From: Chaunax sp. Z400
Taxonomy: Eukaryota > Chordata > Actinopteri > Lophiiformes > Chaunacidae
Length of the DNA: 64,000 nucleotides
Assembly (NCBI GenBank): GCA_037577475.1
Contig: CM075206.1
Coordinates: 7,101,459-7,165,458 of the forward strand
Direction of reading: 5' to 3'
Shown in pieces: positions 12,000 to 54,412 of the stretch (position 1 is the first letter of the stretch; the number at the start of each line of letters is the position of its first letter). Below the pieces are notes generated by a model. The model did not search any database. It saw only the letters and a program-made list of their open reading frames with translations, and was not told where the DNA came from. The position numbers were made by a program, and so were the translations under genes.

Positions 12000-12560
12000 C
12001 CCAACCAGAGTACACCAGGTAAAGGGGATGGCAACTCTCTGGCTCACAGCTGCAGACAATGGCTAGTGTATGGACTGCACAGTGAGTCTATTGATCCCAC
12101 TATCTCCACCTTTTACCTGACAAATTTGCAGATTTCCCCCAGTAGTCTCCATCATTTCCCGATAAAAACACCACTCCTCAAGCCCAGTGTAATTGCCCTT
12201 GTGTCAATGGCAAGGATGTGCTCTTTGTCATCAAAAACAGGCATCCTAAATGTTACATGTAACTGAAAAACAACTCTGTGGTCCCGTTGACATGAGGTTA
12301 CAGTGCGGTTTGTGGACAAGAAACATTTCCTCTGGTTGACCTTGTTGGCCTGGTCCCGACCTCGAGCCACACTCTGGCCTCAGATTGATACAGGCCACAC
12401 CAATGGAGCTAATTAATAAGAGCATGTATCAAATGTCACAGAATGACTCTGCTATGCTAACCATGTGGGCAGATACTGGTGTCAGTGAGCAAACAGAATA
12501 GGCTAGACTTGAGGCCCTGGGGTCATTTCATCAGTGCATGTAAACACTGAATGAACGACA
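12000..12560. promoter_or_regulatory. Candidate conserved non-coding block between mnx1 and nom1
   Basis: About 550 bases of balanced composition without simple repeats, flanked by AT-rich DNA. It contains homeodomain-type text (GGAGCTAATTAATAAGAG near 12404). Open frames here are short and lack splice context. The rest of 11281-13061 shows nothing I can name. Confidence 0.3.
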
Positions 12561-13061
12561 CCACTGTCCCCACTCTGTTCTCACTGCTCATTTATGGCAA
12601 TATCAACAGAAAAGGAACAATATACAAATATTCACTAATCAGTTGGGTTTCAGAGAAAGACTTTTATCCTAATGCTCTTTATTTTGGGTAAGAGTGTAAA
12701 TAGACTCAGTGAAGCCCAGAAGAATGGTTCCAGGTGGCTGAACTCCACAATATTAACCCTAGCTCTAGCTGTATGCTGCCTCCATGAGTGCGGCTATTAA
12801 AAAAAAAAACCTTTCAGATGTCGAAAATGAACACGTGAGAGCAGTTGTGAGAATAAATTAGAATTTCTTTTGCTCTACAAAGCAGTAAAAACTTGATAAA
12901 AATATCGGTGCGGCATTTAGGTTTTTATGACTAAATTGACACAGTTCACTCCGGTGCCTGCATATCTTATCGCTGTTTGACTTACAAATGCACAAACATG
13001 GTCAATGTTTTTGAGACGTGACATACGGAAAATATCCAAGGCATTGCTAATTCTGCAGTTA

Positions 13062-13067
13062 TTTATT
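13062..13067 (-). terminator. nom1: nom1 polyadenylation signal
   Basis: AATAAA on the minus strand, 275 bases past the nom1 stop codon. Confidence 0.55.
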
Positions 13068-13341
13068 GAACATCAATAAACCCAGACCAATTTGTACTGC
13101 ATAAAAATATTGTGATGAGACTTGTGGGTCTCCAAAGGCTTCAATATCTTCCACATCTAAAAATATTATAGATGATATTTACATTCAAAGCAATATCTTC
13201 ACATCAAAAACTTTCATCCTTTAATGAAAACTGTAGGTTTGGGTTCTTTGTATTAAGAAACAATTCCCACAAACAAGCTCTCTTCTGTTCCACAGTCTTG
13301 TTTCATATGTCTGTTGGGTTTGAGGTGTGTGGTTGTGTGTT

Positions 13342-16300
13342 TTACAGTTTGAGCTTGGCCTCCTTGGCCTCCATGGCTTTGGTGGCAACCTGAGCACGCT
13401 CTGACAGCAGCGCTGCTTGCTCAGCTGGTACCTGTGACTGGGCATTCTTCAGCAGGAAGTGGCTGATGAAAAGCTTCAAGCCCTCCCGCAGCATTCCTAG
13501 CTTGGGAATTCCTGAAATCCTGGCAGATGGGGAAACAATGAGGGACATTGATTTGAGACGTTCACATGGCGCGAAGCAGCGAAGAGGAGTGGTTTTGCAA
13601 GATGTGGGCTAGTAGAGGTTAACAGTGGTGAAATGTCACAAAAGAGCTTTTAAACTTAGTTTTATGTCCATTGTCTTAATTTTAAATAATTTACATGTTT
13701 AAATCTCCAAACCAAGTGTATGCAGAACAAAGCTCACCTTCCAAATATGCTGGCTATGTCCTCAGGGTCAGTTTCTTTTAGCAGTTTGGTCAGTATCTGA
13801 CGTAAGAAGCGCACTGCGGGCTTATCTAGCTCCCCAAACTCTATTACCTATACAGAAAAACACACAGGTGATCATAATGAATTTTTTCCTTCAATTTAGA
13901 ACATCAAATAAATGTAACACAGTGAAAGCTTCAGCCTACACATGACACGACACCTACCTTGAGTATGGAGAGTGAGAGGCACTTCCTCTGAAGGAAGTGG
14001 GTAACCAGCTGGACCAGGTTGCTGAAGGTGCTGCGGGGAAGGTTGGACAGCTCCTTGAACTTGTCCCATAGGCTGAACTGGAAAGTCATCTTGGAGAATA
14101 CAGGAGATCAAACTGAAAGATTATAGCGCTGAACAAATGATGAGAAAAAAACAGAACACTATAAAACAACAGACAGCAGTTTCTCTGCACAGGTAATCCT
14201 CTCATCCAGATCCAGTTTACATGTGAAAAGCAAACATTCCCACCGGCTCAGGTTTGGGCTCTTTGATGAGGACAATGGTTCATCAGTTTCTGATATGGAC
14301 CCATGGCCTACATGACAGCCAAATAGGAAGTGTGGTCTCATCCCCATTGTTTGCAGTCACAGTTTGAGTCAAATCATTTCAAAGGTGTGAGAAGCTCCCG
14401 CACTGCAGAGGTGAACTACAGGCCAGGTCACACACAGTTTAAGAGACTGGGTGGTCACACATATCCAGGAGCTAATCCTTCTTCATTCCTCATGATGAAA
14501 TGTACAATAAAACTGGGCTTTCTATTCATTTGTTAGTTCATTCAATTTCCAAGCAAAAATACAAAAGTGCCAGTTCTAAACTGGTATGATCTGCCGCTTT
14601 TCTTACATTTATGAGTGTCGATCAGACAAAACAAAACCATCATTGTGGGCTTTAGGGGCATTTTTTCACAATTTTCAGACTAAATAATTAATTAACCAAG
14701 GAAATAATCATCTTACTGACACATAATTATAATAGCAAGTATTTTATGAATAATACTTTTAAAGTAGAGCTATAACATGTATGTTAATAGTGTAATTCTT
14801 GGCACAGATCCTGTATATTAGCTAGGAAGATGTAATAAGATACGTTTAAGGATGTTACATTAGTGAACGATCCAAATTGCTTTGATTGCTCTTTGGTATG
14901 AATGAAGGGGAGGAGTCATGATAGGTGATAGCTGTTCTTTTAATTGTTGCTCCCAAAATGTTAATTATACTTAATGTTTTATTGTGATAATAAAACGTTT
15001 TGTAATATTATCATTATTTTGTGAATCACATTCACAGAAAGTAAAACTCAAAGTAGGAAAAACTCTCTTACAAAGCAGAGGGATATGATGTCAGCTCGTG
15101 TAATGTTTGCAATGCAGATCATTGACAATAGCTCTGATTGCTACACATAATCAACACATGCAAAATTAAATTATATGTAGGTGGAATGTCTACATTTGAA
15201 TCCAATCCAACCTCATCATTATCCTACTGATTGTTTTGCAGGTAAACCTAGCAACCCCAGAAAAAGAAAGAAGAATGATGAGTCGTTCTTTTAAACGGCT
15301 CTCGGAAAGGGATTGCGCCAAAGGATCGAGCTCCCTTCAAAGAGCCATAATTCCCATCACTATGGTACTGTGTAATCAGACAGATGTGACTGTGGTGAGC
15401 ATCAGGGTTACATTGGCTATCTATTAAATTATGTGCCATTCAAAACACTTTTTCTTTTACAGTCTCACTGCTCTACGATAACAAATTTATGTGTCAAAGA
15501 ACTGCTAGGAGAAAGAGAGTTAATTGCATGTACTAATCTCACTATAGTGTAGTGTCTCAGTCATCAAGACATTACTGAGGTTTTACCTGGAAGCGGCGAT
15601 CTTGGGAGCAGAATTTCTCTCCCAGTACGGCATAATAGGCATTGAAGGATTTCTCCTGCAGACAGCAGTCCATCAGAACATGAACTATCTCCCTCTCCTG
15701 CTTGTCCTTCAGGCCCATCCTTTACACAGAGCAAATAAAAGGCTTTAAAAGATCAACCTCACAGCCAGACCACTTTGACGTGAAACACGGCTGAAATAAT
15801 GCATGCCGGTTTCTCCTCTTTCAGTCTTCGGTCAACTAACATCATATAGACACACACATCGGAGACAAACCTGAGCAGTTTCTCAAATGCATCCAGGTAA
15901 TCTTCGCTGGTCATAATCACACAGAAGATGTTTCTCCTGACCTCGGTGTTCATCCTCTGTTTCCTGGCCAGGTCCAAGACTTTGGCACTAAACTGAAATA
16001 AATAAATAAAATCAGTGACAAAAGATAAGTGAGAAATACTGTTAAGGCCAAGGACACTCATCAAAGGGTTAAAATTACTGAATAATAATAAAACAATATT
16101 AAGGCAATACTTTTGTATTCTTTGAGAAATATACATTTTTAACATTTTTTTATTTTTTTATAGATTTTTAAATTTCATTTGACAAAAAACAAACAAAACA
16201 AAACAAGAAAAACGTCTGTGTTGTAAAGAAACTTAGTAAAAGTATAAATAAAAAAAGATTAGACAATATTTTAATATAAATATTTACAATACGGCAAACA

Positions 16301-19300
16301 CAACAAATACTGCAACATATATAAAATGGTCCAGTATAAATTCAGTATCTGCATTTACCACAACATGGCTGAAACATTATACATAATAAAATTCCTAGCA
16401 TCCGTGCTGTTTTCCTACTACACATGTACTCTTCATTAATCCTGGTGTCTTCTGTGGTTCCAGTACCTGTCCTTCAGCACTACTCTGTTTCGAGGTTGCG
16501 CTCCCTTGTTCGCTGATCATGGGCGCTCCACTCCAGGAGGAGCCGACGATCCACCAGCGGCCCACCTGCTCTGCAGCCAGGAGGTTGTCCAGAGAGACCC
16601 TCAATTTCACGTCACTGTTTGCTGAACTCCGATGGATCTATTGCATGAGAATTAGACACACGCTCACTTATGAGGCAAACACCAGCTGTAAAATATTGAA
16701 GGAGGACACAGAACTAGCAACCACAAAGTGACCAAGTGTTAAGACAGCCACACTGATGATCATATTGAAAACATCTGCATCACTCTGGACTGTAAAGGTG
16801 ATGCTCTGGCGCCACCTGGCAGTGCAAGTGGGCACTACAATGACCAAAAAAAAAAAGAAAATTGTGAGAGAAAACGATGCAGTATGATGACTAATATTAA
16901 TGCCTTTAAGGTACAGATTAAACATTGTTATTGAAGTAGGGAAATAAGGATATTAAAACAAAATATTGTCATGTTGTGTTTACAGACCAGAGTCCTCTGC
17001 AACTTCCTCAGTCTCTCCACAGGCTCTGGATCATAGCCTGGGATCTTCCTCATATCATTATTCTTCAAAGCCAGCATGGTTTCCAGCATGAAACGCACCT
17101 GAGAACATGCATGCACATGAACTAATGTTTGTTTTTCTTGATACATCACTGAGACGTCAATTAGACAATGCCGTCGTCAACACCACAACATTTTATGACA
17201 CGAAGAACGCCTCGTAAATGAGTAGATTCTGTTTGCCCTACCCTGGTCTGATCGCGAAACTCCATCCCCACGTTGCTGGCCTTGCGCTGGCCCTCTGAGA
17301 TGAACTCCTTAAGAGCCAGAGCGTCGTCCTTCCTCAGGGCGAAGCCGACGTTCCTCAGCACAAACAGAACAAGTTCCACGTCCTTTTCTGTGAAGGCTCC
17401 CAACAATAGTTTTAGGATGTCGAAGATGAGGAGAGAATGCACCACGTGGAAGTTATAGAGGTGACCAATTATGGCGAGCAGGTTGTCGCACTCCTTGCTT
17501 TCACTTGGGTTCTTGTACACATCGTCAAACTTTCGCACGACTGTCTCCAGAAACTGGGCTCCCACCTGGGAAATGATCAAAAGGGAATAATCTAAGCTTG
17601 TGATTGTTGTGATTGTACTAACCAGGTATTTATATGGATCAAACAGGTTGCCATACTTAGAATGGAATATATAAGAACATTTCAAAATATAAATAATGAT
17701 TGCTGATTGCATTGTAAATCTTCATATCAAAATCTGCAGATTTTAGCAATAAAAATAGGTACAAAGTTTTAAGTAATCTCAAATATCCCTCAAACCGTGT
17801 CAAAAGCAGAGTGCTGACTAAGGCCAATTTCAATAATAATCCTGTTTTAGGTTATTTGTAGGATGGAGAGTCAATACAACTGAACGATAACAATCCTATT
17901 AGACCTATAACAAAGGAAACCAAGGTGTTAAATATCACTTTCCAGGTCATTAAAAGAGAATTAGCTTACAGTGGTGCTGTGCTAAAGCAGCTAATCCCTT
18001 TGATGAAAAACTCAAATGAACGATCCAAGTAATCCTGATGTCAAGTCTTTGGTGAGTGGTTACTATTTTTCACACACAGGCTGGGAAAACAACAAGCAGC
18101 TTGACTCCCATCAGTGAAGGTCTCGAAGTGGGAAAATCTCCACAGAGTAAAAGCTGTTTGATCACAATCAATTTTGCAGACGTCCCCTGCTGCCTTCGGT
18201 TCTCGTTTACACCTTTACAAATTCAAAACCCAGGAGTAAAAGGGTGCGTTACCTCTAACCCGACAATGTGATGGAGGATGCTGACAAGCAGGACGTGTTC
18301 CATCAGTAGTCTGTCGGGCATCAGGGCTGGGGTGACGCAGGCCGCTAGCAGCACCTCCGTTAAGGTGTCATTCATGTCTTTCCTACTGCAGCTCATGTAC
18401 AGCTCCTCCAGCTGACCACTGATGGATGCCATGTTGGCCTCACTCAGCCTGAAGAGGAAAATGAACAAATGATCGCTTTTAATAGAACATTTGAGATTAT
18501 ATATCTTTCCCTTGTATAAATCCATTATCATTTGAAGGGTTATTCTCCTCAAAAACATCTCATGGTTGTATCTTCTCAGCGCCAGAGCAACAGACCACGT
18601 TGTTGATTGTTCGATCAAAAGGAAAAGAGTTGACAAGACATTGGCTTTTTTCCAGCTTCTCTTGATTTCTGACATATTACAAACTTATCAATTGACAAAC
18701 AAAAACGAAAAACAAAAAAACAAGTTCATGATAAAAATTAATCTACATCTCAATGATCTATATGTCCCGATTAGAGATCTGACAAAATGCCAAAGCAGGA
18801 CCCATTTAAGATTATTAGCAGCAATGACAACTTTTTCACACTCTAGACAACTAGTAATAGTTCTCTTTGAGATGAAGGCGGACTGACAGGACACCCAAAA
18901 AAAACTAGAGATGAACTCTTTTTGGGTGGAATGTTCCTGCAGTTTATCTATGTGCCTTAAGCGTATGATGAGTCAGCAGAAAGTTTGCAACATTTCATAG
19001 GGAGAAAGTAGGTAAGGTTTTGATATTTACGCTGCAAAATGCATTTTCTTTGATAAGCAAGGACAAATTGTGTATATCTACTACAGTAATCATACCAGTG
19101 AAATCAAGGTAATGACACATAAAGCTGATGAGTATATCAAACTGAACAATGGTCTGCTATTTTGCTAAGGAGTACGACTTTTCATTTGCAAGGTGCTGTG
19201 GTAAGATAGACGGTTACCTGTTTAACAGGCCTTTCACATTCCTCTTCAGCTTTTCAAGCTCTGCTTTGCGTCTGTCATCACCAGTGCTTCGCAAGTGAGG

Positions 19301-20377
19301 TGGCACATACTTACCGGCTGCAGAGATGACCTGGACAGTGGAGGATTACAATAAGATCCATTACACAAGACTATGCAGCCATTATACAAGATGTCAGAGT
19401 TGTGACAATAATAAAAACATTTCTCAACTTACAGTTTCAGTCTTTGAGGCCGATGTCTTTGTTTCAGGTGTGTCTGCTTCGTGCTCTGCTTCCACTTCAT
19501 TCTCATCATCTGAGTCAGCTGCATCGCTGTCATCATCCATTTTATCTCCCTCTGCTTCCTCCTCCTCCTCATCATCATCATCATCATCTTCATCATCATC
19601 CTCATCCAACTCATTTTCATCATTAGATGAACTCATATCTTCATCACTGCCTTCACTAGCCTTCTCATCTCCAGGATTTTCGTCCTCATGTGACAGGTCA
19701 GAGTCATTCTCGTCAAGCTTTTCAAAGTTCTCTTTAGCCATGTCCATGTCATCATCATCATCATCATACATTCCCACAGCCGATGAGCCAGAGTCAAGCA
19801 TACCAAGGATGTAATCGAGTCCATCGGCCACAAAGGACTGGGGGATAGTCTTCTTGTTTTTTCTCTTGTTTAATCCAAGGCATCGCTCTAATTTTTTTAT
19901 TTCTCTATCCTCTTCTTCATTTGCCTCCAGAAGTGCCATTTTTCTTGATTCTTGAAGCTTATTGATTTTCTTAAGTTTCCTGGGAGATGATGGTGTTTTG
20001 GAGTTGTCTGTTTCCTCTATATGACCAATACTGGACTTGCTTGAATGTGCAGTTGACATTTCTTTCTTTGCTTTCAATGTTTTCTTCTTCTTGTGCAGTT
20101 CATCAGTTGGTATTTCAGAGTTTTTACCACCACTGAGGGGTAAACTGGGGGACTTTTTACCCTCATAATGACATTTCATTTTGGCTTTTTTCATTTTCCG
20201 TTTTTCTTTGCGAAGCTCCTTCCTACTTTTCCTTTTTACAGATCTCATGCCATGGTCAGTCTCCACGTCCTCAGTGCCACTTTTGCTTTTAATAAACTCA
20301 TCCATTGCCACCATATATTTTTGTAACACTGCATTTCCCTTCTTCTTTTTCCTGTTCTGCTTCAATTTTCCTTTCAT
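13342..20377 (-). CDS. nom1: Nucleolar protein with MIF4G domain 1, complete, 11 exons
   Basis: NOM1 (yeast Sgd1 family) is a nucleolar protein needed for small-subunit ribosome biogenesis and, in mammals, for bringing protein phosphatase 1 to the nucleolus. Exons in order: 20377-19433, 19330-19218, 18448-18253, 17565-17242, 17098-16984, 16621-16467, 15992-15871, 15719-15587, 14089-13958, 13847-13738, 13519-13342. They total 2523 bases, 840 aa, with frame kept at every junction. Residues 1-110 are Lys/Arg-rich. A family block EEEDREIKKLERCLGLNKR lies near 155-173, and an acidic run of Asp/Glu fills about 205-300. The MIF4G domain covers about 355-560 (NMASISGQLEELY, RKFDDVYKNPSESKECDNL, RFMLETMLALKNNDMRKIPGYDP). 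The MA3 domain covers about 625-745 (RKQRMNTEVRRNIFCVIMTSEDYLDAFEKLL, VLMDCCLQEK). The protein ends EAKEAKLKL. The start methionine aligns with an internal Met of the longer human N-terminus. Transcribed away from lmbr1. Confidence 0.97.
14600..14740. repeat. Diverged copy of a teleost interspersed repeat (family A)
   Basis: Shares the text GATCAGACAAAACAA and GGGCATTTTTTCACAATTTTC, then an AATTAATTAA section, with copies near 24205, 26510, 40180 and 56566. Lies in nom1 intron 8. Coordinates are approximate. Confidence 0.5.
16809..16822 (-). promoter_or_regulatory. CTCF-like motif in nom1 intron 5
   Basis: On the minus strand CTGCCAGGTGGCGC matches 12 of 14 positions of the core CCASYAGRKGGCRS. 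Motif only; occupancy unknown. Confidence 0.3.
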
Positions 20378-20803
20378 CTCACAAATTAAATTGAGTATAC
20401 TGTATTTACAATGATCTGGATGACGAAACGTTATAGAACAATCAAACTATTTCAAACAACACACAATGGACTGACGTAAAGCCCAGAATGAAAACTCTTA
20501 CTTGCCTATTCTGAACACATTATTCGCACATGTAACTCCATGCGGGCAACATTGTTGATTAACACACGATCACGTGATCATTCTCTTCCGGGGCCCATCG
20601 AGCAATTGACGCAGGGCGATGACGTATTTTATTTTGGGACTTTTTCAGAACGGAGCGGGCTTCCTTCGATGTGAACTGTCTATTAAACCAGACCGAGCAA
20701 TTTTTGCAGAGAAGCGGAGTCGCTTGAGTTGTTTCTGTTGTTCCGAGTTTTACGAGCTAACATGTAGTGAGTCTGTAGCTTTTTTCTATTAGCAATATGA
20801 AGA
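20378..20803. promoter_or_regulatory. Shared head-to-head promoter of nom1 (minus) and lmbr1 (plus)
   Basis: Only 426 bases separate the two start codons, which face away from each other. The middle holds an E-box CACGTG (20571-20576), an ETS-type CTTCCGGGG (20585) and a CRE/ATF-type TGACGT (20620-20625), a typical TATA-less housekeeping set. Both transcripts probably start on either side of 20550-20700. Confidence 0.7.
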
Positions 20804-51340
<30,537 letters not shown>

Positions 51341-53973
51341 AAGGGACGATCGATCAACACACGCACACACACACTCACACGCACACACACACACGCACCT
51401 TAGCACAGCCAAAGGGAGATTTCGACAGTACTGCCTGACTGCTGAAAAGTGAAAGGGATTGGATGGAACTTAATAAACCCAGGCAGTGTCTGATGGATGC
51501 TGCAAATGGAGGCTGAGAGCAATTTAGCTTCGTGACATTCCATCCTCTGTGTCTCGGATAGAAGCTGGGACAGAGCCAGGGATGAGACGGAGGAGTGAAA
51601 TGGACTGGTATCACTGCAGTGACCTTCATGTTGACCTCAGCTGCGACTGTGACTTTAAACCACATATCTTTCTTCAGGGGGGGACTCTTCCTTACCCCCA
51701 CCATTGCTAGCCAGTTTTCTTCTGCAATGTCCTTCCCACTGCACTATATAAAACAAAGAGGGTTCTTCCCCATCACCCTGCTCCTCCTCTGTTCTCTAAA
51801 ACTCAATAGATTCCTGCAATCCAGTTTAATTTTTTTAGGTTTTTTTTAATGTCAGTACATCTACAGTATTGATGTCAGTGCAGTTTATGGTCTCTAGTCT
51901 TTGGTCTTTCATTGGTGTGTGAACTGATCATTTTTGATTTTTAAAAAAAAATTTCTTTTATTCAAAGTATGAAAGTAGCAAAATTTGTGCAGCCTGAAAA
52001 TAGTAACACTCATCACAGACACTACAAAAATCAGCACACCAATATAATTCACAGTATGTACATTATCACTCATTACTGATAGGTCTCAGATTTTAGCTCT
52101 CCTGCTGTCATTCATCTTTTTATTTGGCTTTACTCAAGTGCGCTTTAACCTTATTGATGTCAATTTGTATGAAGTAGGGTAACTTTTTTTAGGTGCTCTA
52201 GATTAGACTTGAGCTACTCTACAAATGATAAACTATTTGGGAGTTGTATCCACTTTGGTTCCAGTGAGGAGAATAATTTTAGTGCGCTTGGAGCCGATTC
52301 TGTGGTTACATTTCCTAAAATTTTATGATGCACATGTTAAAAAAATGTCAATACGTTTTTTTCTGCTCATCCCAAAAAAAAAAATATTTTAAATTCACAG
52401 GGCACAGAATTTTTTTTTGTCATCAAGTTTGTCAATTGTAAATGTTGTATTTACATGTACATATTGTGTTTCATACTTCTTTTGCATTATTTGGATGTAA
52501 ATACTGGGCTCTCATGGAGCCCACGGAGGGTCTGACGCACTAAGCAATCTGTACTTTGTTGTACATATTTTTTCTATAAACACCTTAATCTAATGCAAAC
52601 CTGTACCAATCTTCTCATACAGAATGCATGAGTGAAAAATGTGCAACTTTGCAGGCAGTAGAAAGACCTAGTGACTCAGGCCCCATTTACACATTGTTTT
52701 ATTGCTGCATAATCTTCTGAACTGTGATGTTCTTCGTCTCCAGAACCACCTTAGATGCCTTATGTGACAAGCATCTTGCAGGCTTGATGTTGAGGTTGTT
52801 TCTTGTTCTGTGTTGTTTATGTACATGTACACATGTGTACTTGTACATTGTTTCTTGACAGTTCCACTGTGATTCCCCTGTACCCTAAGTTTCTAGTCTA
52901 AAGCCAGCTGGATGTAACATACACATTGTTTTTGCTATGAATGTTGTCACAGTACCTCTTACCTGGTGAGAGGCTCCATTCTGAGACTCGTTCATTACCC
53001 ATAAAACTTAAGCACTTGCTAGAATAGGGTTGATTGATTAAATGACGTTGATTTTATGGTGTTCCAGGTGTTGTGTTCTTTTACTGACAAAAGAAAAATA
53101 AGTCAGGAAATTTTACCTTATATATGCATTTGAAACTTTTATTTTTAAGAACAGGGAATGGTTTACATCAAAACTCTGCCATGTCAAACATGGCATATTT
53201 GGAACTCTCAATCAAAAAAACTCACTGAAGCCATCTTCTCAAATGTGCAAAGAATACTTTATCTCAAAGTCAAAATATGGCCATGTTTCTGATTTAGAAA
53301 TATGTCAATTCAAGACAACAGATTTATTCAGGTTCTTTACTTGGTAGATTTTCTGGTACATTGGCTATCATTTAATTTGTTGAGTGTCTAATGTTATTTT
53401 AATAGCATTAGGACCATGCTGATTATTGGAAATGAAACGGAGAAATCAAATATAACCCAAAATGAAGATGATACTATACCGCATATTGGCTAAATATAAT
53501 TTTAGCTGCTGGATGAATTAGTGAAATTAAAAAAATATATACATTTATCAAGATGAACTACCTTAACTCAAATGGATGGGATGTTTTTTTTCCTTCTCCA
53601 TCATAGTTGCGTACATGCATTTAGCAGCAGACTGGTAACACTGGTTTCTGCGATACTTAACAGGGAAGTGTCACGCTCCTCATAATGCATCACAATCATA
53701 CTGCTCACAGTAACTTAGGGGTAAAAACTCAAAGGGCCATTTTTTATTCAAGTAAGGTTTTCTGGTTGCCTTTAATGTTCATCTCTGTTGTTTGAGGGTT
53801 TCAAAAGTAGAGTTGTGCTGTACTGTAAGTAAGGTAGCTTTTCTGTTTGTATGTCAGATGGTCTCTGCATGTCACTTTTGGTACATGTGTGAATGTATTT
53901 TTTTTTTTTTTTACAATTTCTCAGTTTGCTAAATTCATGTTTTATTTTTGATGTTTCTGTGTTTGCAAATAAA
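51341..53973 (+). other. lmbr1: lmbr1 3' UTR (inferred extent)
   Basis: No gene is seen between the lmbr1 stop and rnf32. The stretch is AT- and T-rich with a CA-rich patch at 51358-51399. It most likely is a long 3' UTR ending at the AATAAA at 53968-53973; a nearer AATAAA at 51472-51477 would give a short form. Confidence 0.55.
53968..53973 (+). terminator. lmbr1: lmbr1 distal polyadenylation signal
   Basis: AATAAA followed by a T-rich stretch, 440 bases from the convergent rnf32 stop codon. Confidence 0.5.
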
Positions 53974-54056
53974 AGTACAAAACTGCTTTGTGAATGTTTT
54001 TTTCAAGAGTTAAATGAAAGCATTCATACCACTCATGTATGGAGTCAGCTATGACA

Positions 54057-54211
54057 TTAGCTTAGCATAAAGACTGTAAGCAGGAGCAAATAGCTTGTCG
54101 TGCTCCTATGCAAACCATTTTGATTGTTTCATAGCACTTCTGTTGGTACATTTTTGACCTTGGACAGAGACAAGCTATGGTTTCTCCCTGCACGTCTTTA
54201 TGCTAAGCTAA
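54057..54211. mobile_element. Inverted-repeat (MITE-like) element between lmbr1 and rnf32
   Basis: TTAGCTTAGCATAAAGAC at 54057-54074 is the exact reverse complement of 54194-54211. The text AGCTTAGCATAAAGACTG with GCAGG nearby is a widespread non-coding repeat in percomorph fish. It carries no coding potential. Confidence 0.65.
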
Positions 54212-54295
54212 AGTAATTGGCTCCTATCTTCACCTTCATATTTAACAAACATCTAACTTTTAGCAAGAAAGTGAAAAAGCCTATTTTCCATAATG

Positions 54296-54301
54296 TTTAA
54301 T
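54296..54301 (-). terminator. rnf32: Possible rnf32 polyadenylation signal
   Basis: ATTAAA on the minus strand, about 112 bases past the rnf32 stop codon. Confidence 0.4.
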
Positions 54302-54412
54302 TTGGTCACACACTAAGATTTCATCATCATTCTGCTTACAATAAAGGATGCTTCAAGTAACAAATACTACTGCATCAGATTATCTAAATATACTGCATGT
54401 ATATGAACTGCG

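Noticed and set aside
19326..19814. Long serine-rich open frame on the plus strand
   Set aside because: It is the antisense of the acidic GAT/GAA repeats of nom1 exon 1; low-complexity shadow.
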